DNA of 5,873 bases, from the NCBI GenBank assembly GCA_046263195.1, contig JBHELG010000027.1:1-5873 (forward strand). The letters are read 5' to 3'. Shown here one piece after another: positions 5,302 through 5,873 of the stretch. Each line of letters starts with the position of its first letter. Position 1 is the first letter of the stretch. Origin of the DNA: JBHELG01 sp046263195 (lineage in GTDB: Bacteria > Actinomycetota > Nitriliruptoria > Nitriliruptorales > JAHWKO01). The position numbers and the translations under genes were made by a program. The notes beneath the pieces were generated by a model. That model did no database searches, was not told the DNA's origin, and saw only the letters and a list, made by a program, of their open reading frames with translations.

Positions 5302-5873
5302 GCCAGCGAGGCAGCATACGCAAGCGCGGCGAGACGTGGACGGCCTACTGGTTCGTCAACGACGCCGACGGGAAACGCCGCCAGCGCACGAAGGGCGGAT
5401 TCCGAACGAAGCGGGAGGCACAGGGGCATCTGAACGACGTGCTTACCGCCGTTCAGCATGGAACCTACAGCGAGCCCAGGAAGATGACGCTCGCCGTCTT
5501 TCTGCGGCAGGAGTGGCTCCCGACGCTCACGCAACGAGCTTCGACCCGCGCCAGCTACGAGACGGTGGCCGAGCGCTGGATCATCCCGAGCCTTGGCGGG
5601 ATCCTTCTGCCCAGCCTCACGCCGGCGCACGTCCAGCGACTCCTCGACGAGCTCCGGACGATGGGCGGCCGTCGAGGTAGTGGACTTGGGCCTCGTTCGG
5701 TCCAGTACGCCCTGGTGGTCCTCAAGATGGCAACTCGCCCATGCCGTCGCCCAGGGGTTCATCCCCCGGAACCCGGCCTCATCGGTGAGGCGGCCCCAAG
5801 CCCGGGCCGCCGAGATGCAAGCGTGGACTGCCGATGAGGCCGCCGCGTTCCTCGATCAGGTCGCCGACGACCG
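5298..5873 (+). pseudogene. tyrosine site-specific integrase, N-terminal part, one frameshift, runs off the window
   Basis: A phage-type tyrosine recombinase that would insert the element at its chromosomal attachment site. The N-terminal arm-type DNA-binding domain (AP2-like, about residues 1-50) is plain: GSIRKRGETWTAYWFVNDAD, then GGFRTKREAQGHL. The SAM-like core-binding domain follows from about 60 to 145 (MTLAVFLRQEWLPTL, ASTRASYETVAERWIIPSLG, LTPAHVQRLLDEL). Near 5732-5733 an extra A (caac for cac) breaks the frame after VVLKMA; the downstream frame resumes exactly as expected, LAHAVAQGFIPRNPASSVRRP, up to the window edge. The catalytic domain with its R-HxxR-Y residues lies beyond the window and cannot be judged. 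The frame break may be real or an assembly error. In such elements att sites often flank the integrase, so one may lie just to the right. Confidence 0.88.

Overview
The window looks like the integration and replication end of an actinobacterial integrative element (an AICE, phage satellite or prophage remnant), with an intact IS630-type insertion sequence at its left edge. An actinobacterial host is inferred from the high GC content, GC-rich third codon positions, frequent GTG and TTG starts, GTGA stop/start overlaps, a BldC-like regulator, and the pairing of a primase-polymerase with a RepA-like ATPase. No rRNA or tRNA is present to fix the taxonomy.

Layout from left to right. An IS630-family element lies at 4-1148, flanked by TA duplications within CTAG; its transposase is on the minus strand. 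Next is about 275 bp with no convincing gene (a possible 40-codon remnant and a strong hairpin), then a minus-strand BldC-like DNA-binding gene (1425-1625). A 239-bp gap holding an 11-bp inverted repeat follows. From 4323 down to 1865 runs a tightly packed minus-strand operon: an XRE repressor-like gene, an excisionase/AlpA-like HTH gene, an unrecognised 178-aa gene, a bifunctional primase-polymerase, and a RecA/RepA-like ATPase. The first three junctions are 4-nt GTGA overlaps; at the last, the ATPase ribosome binding site overlaps the primase stop. On the plus strand, diverging from the repressor, lie a protein with a C-terminal zinc finger (4415-5301) and a tyrosine integrase (from 5298, running off the window), also joined by GTGA.

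The divergent region between repressor and plus-strand genes carries a perfect 11-bp inverted repeat (4358-4368 and 4430-4440), the best candidate for the control switch: the XRE protein probably binds there and governs both arms. The excisionase-like proteins and integrase would handle excision and integration. The primase and ATPase would start replication of the excised form.

Four of the larger genes each carry one single-base reading-frame break, in or next to short runs of one base, and the zinc-finger gene also has an in-frame TGA. The ATPase ends before its expected C-terminal part. Either the element is decaying or the underlying assembly has indel errors; the frames on both sides of every break still encode recognisable protein. 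No relaxase, transfer gene, capsid gene, attachment site or CRISPR array is visible.
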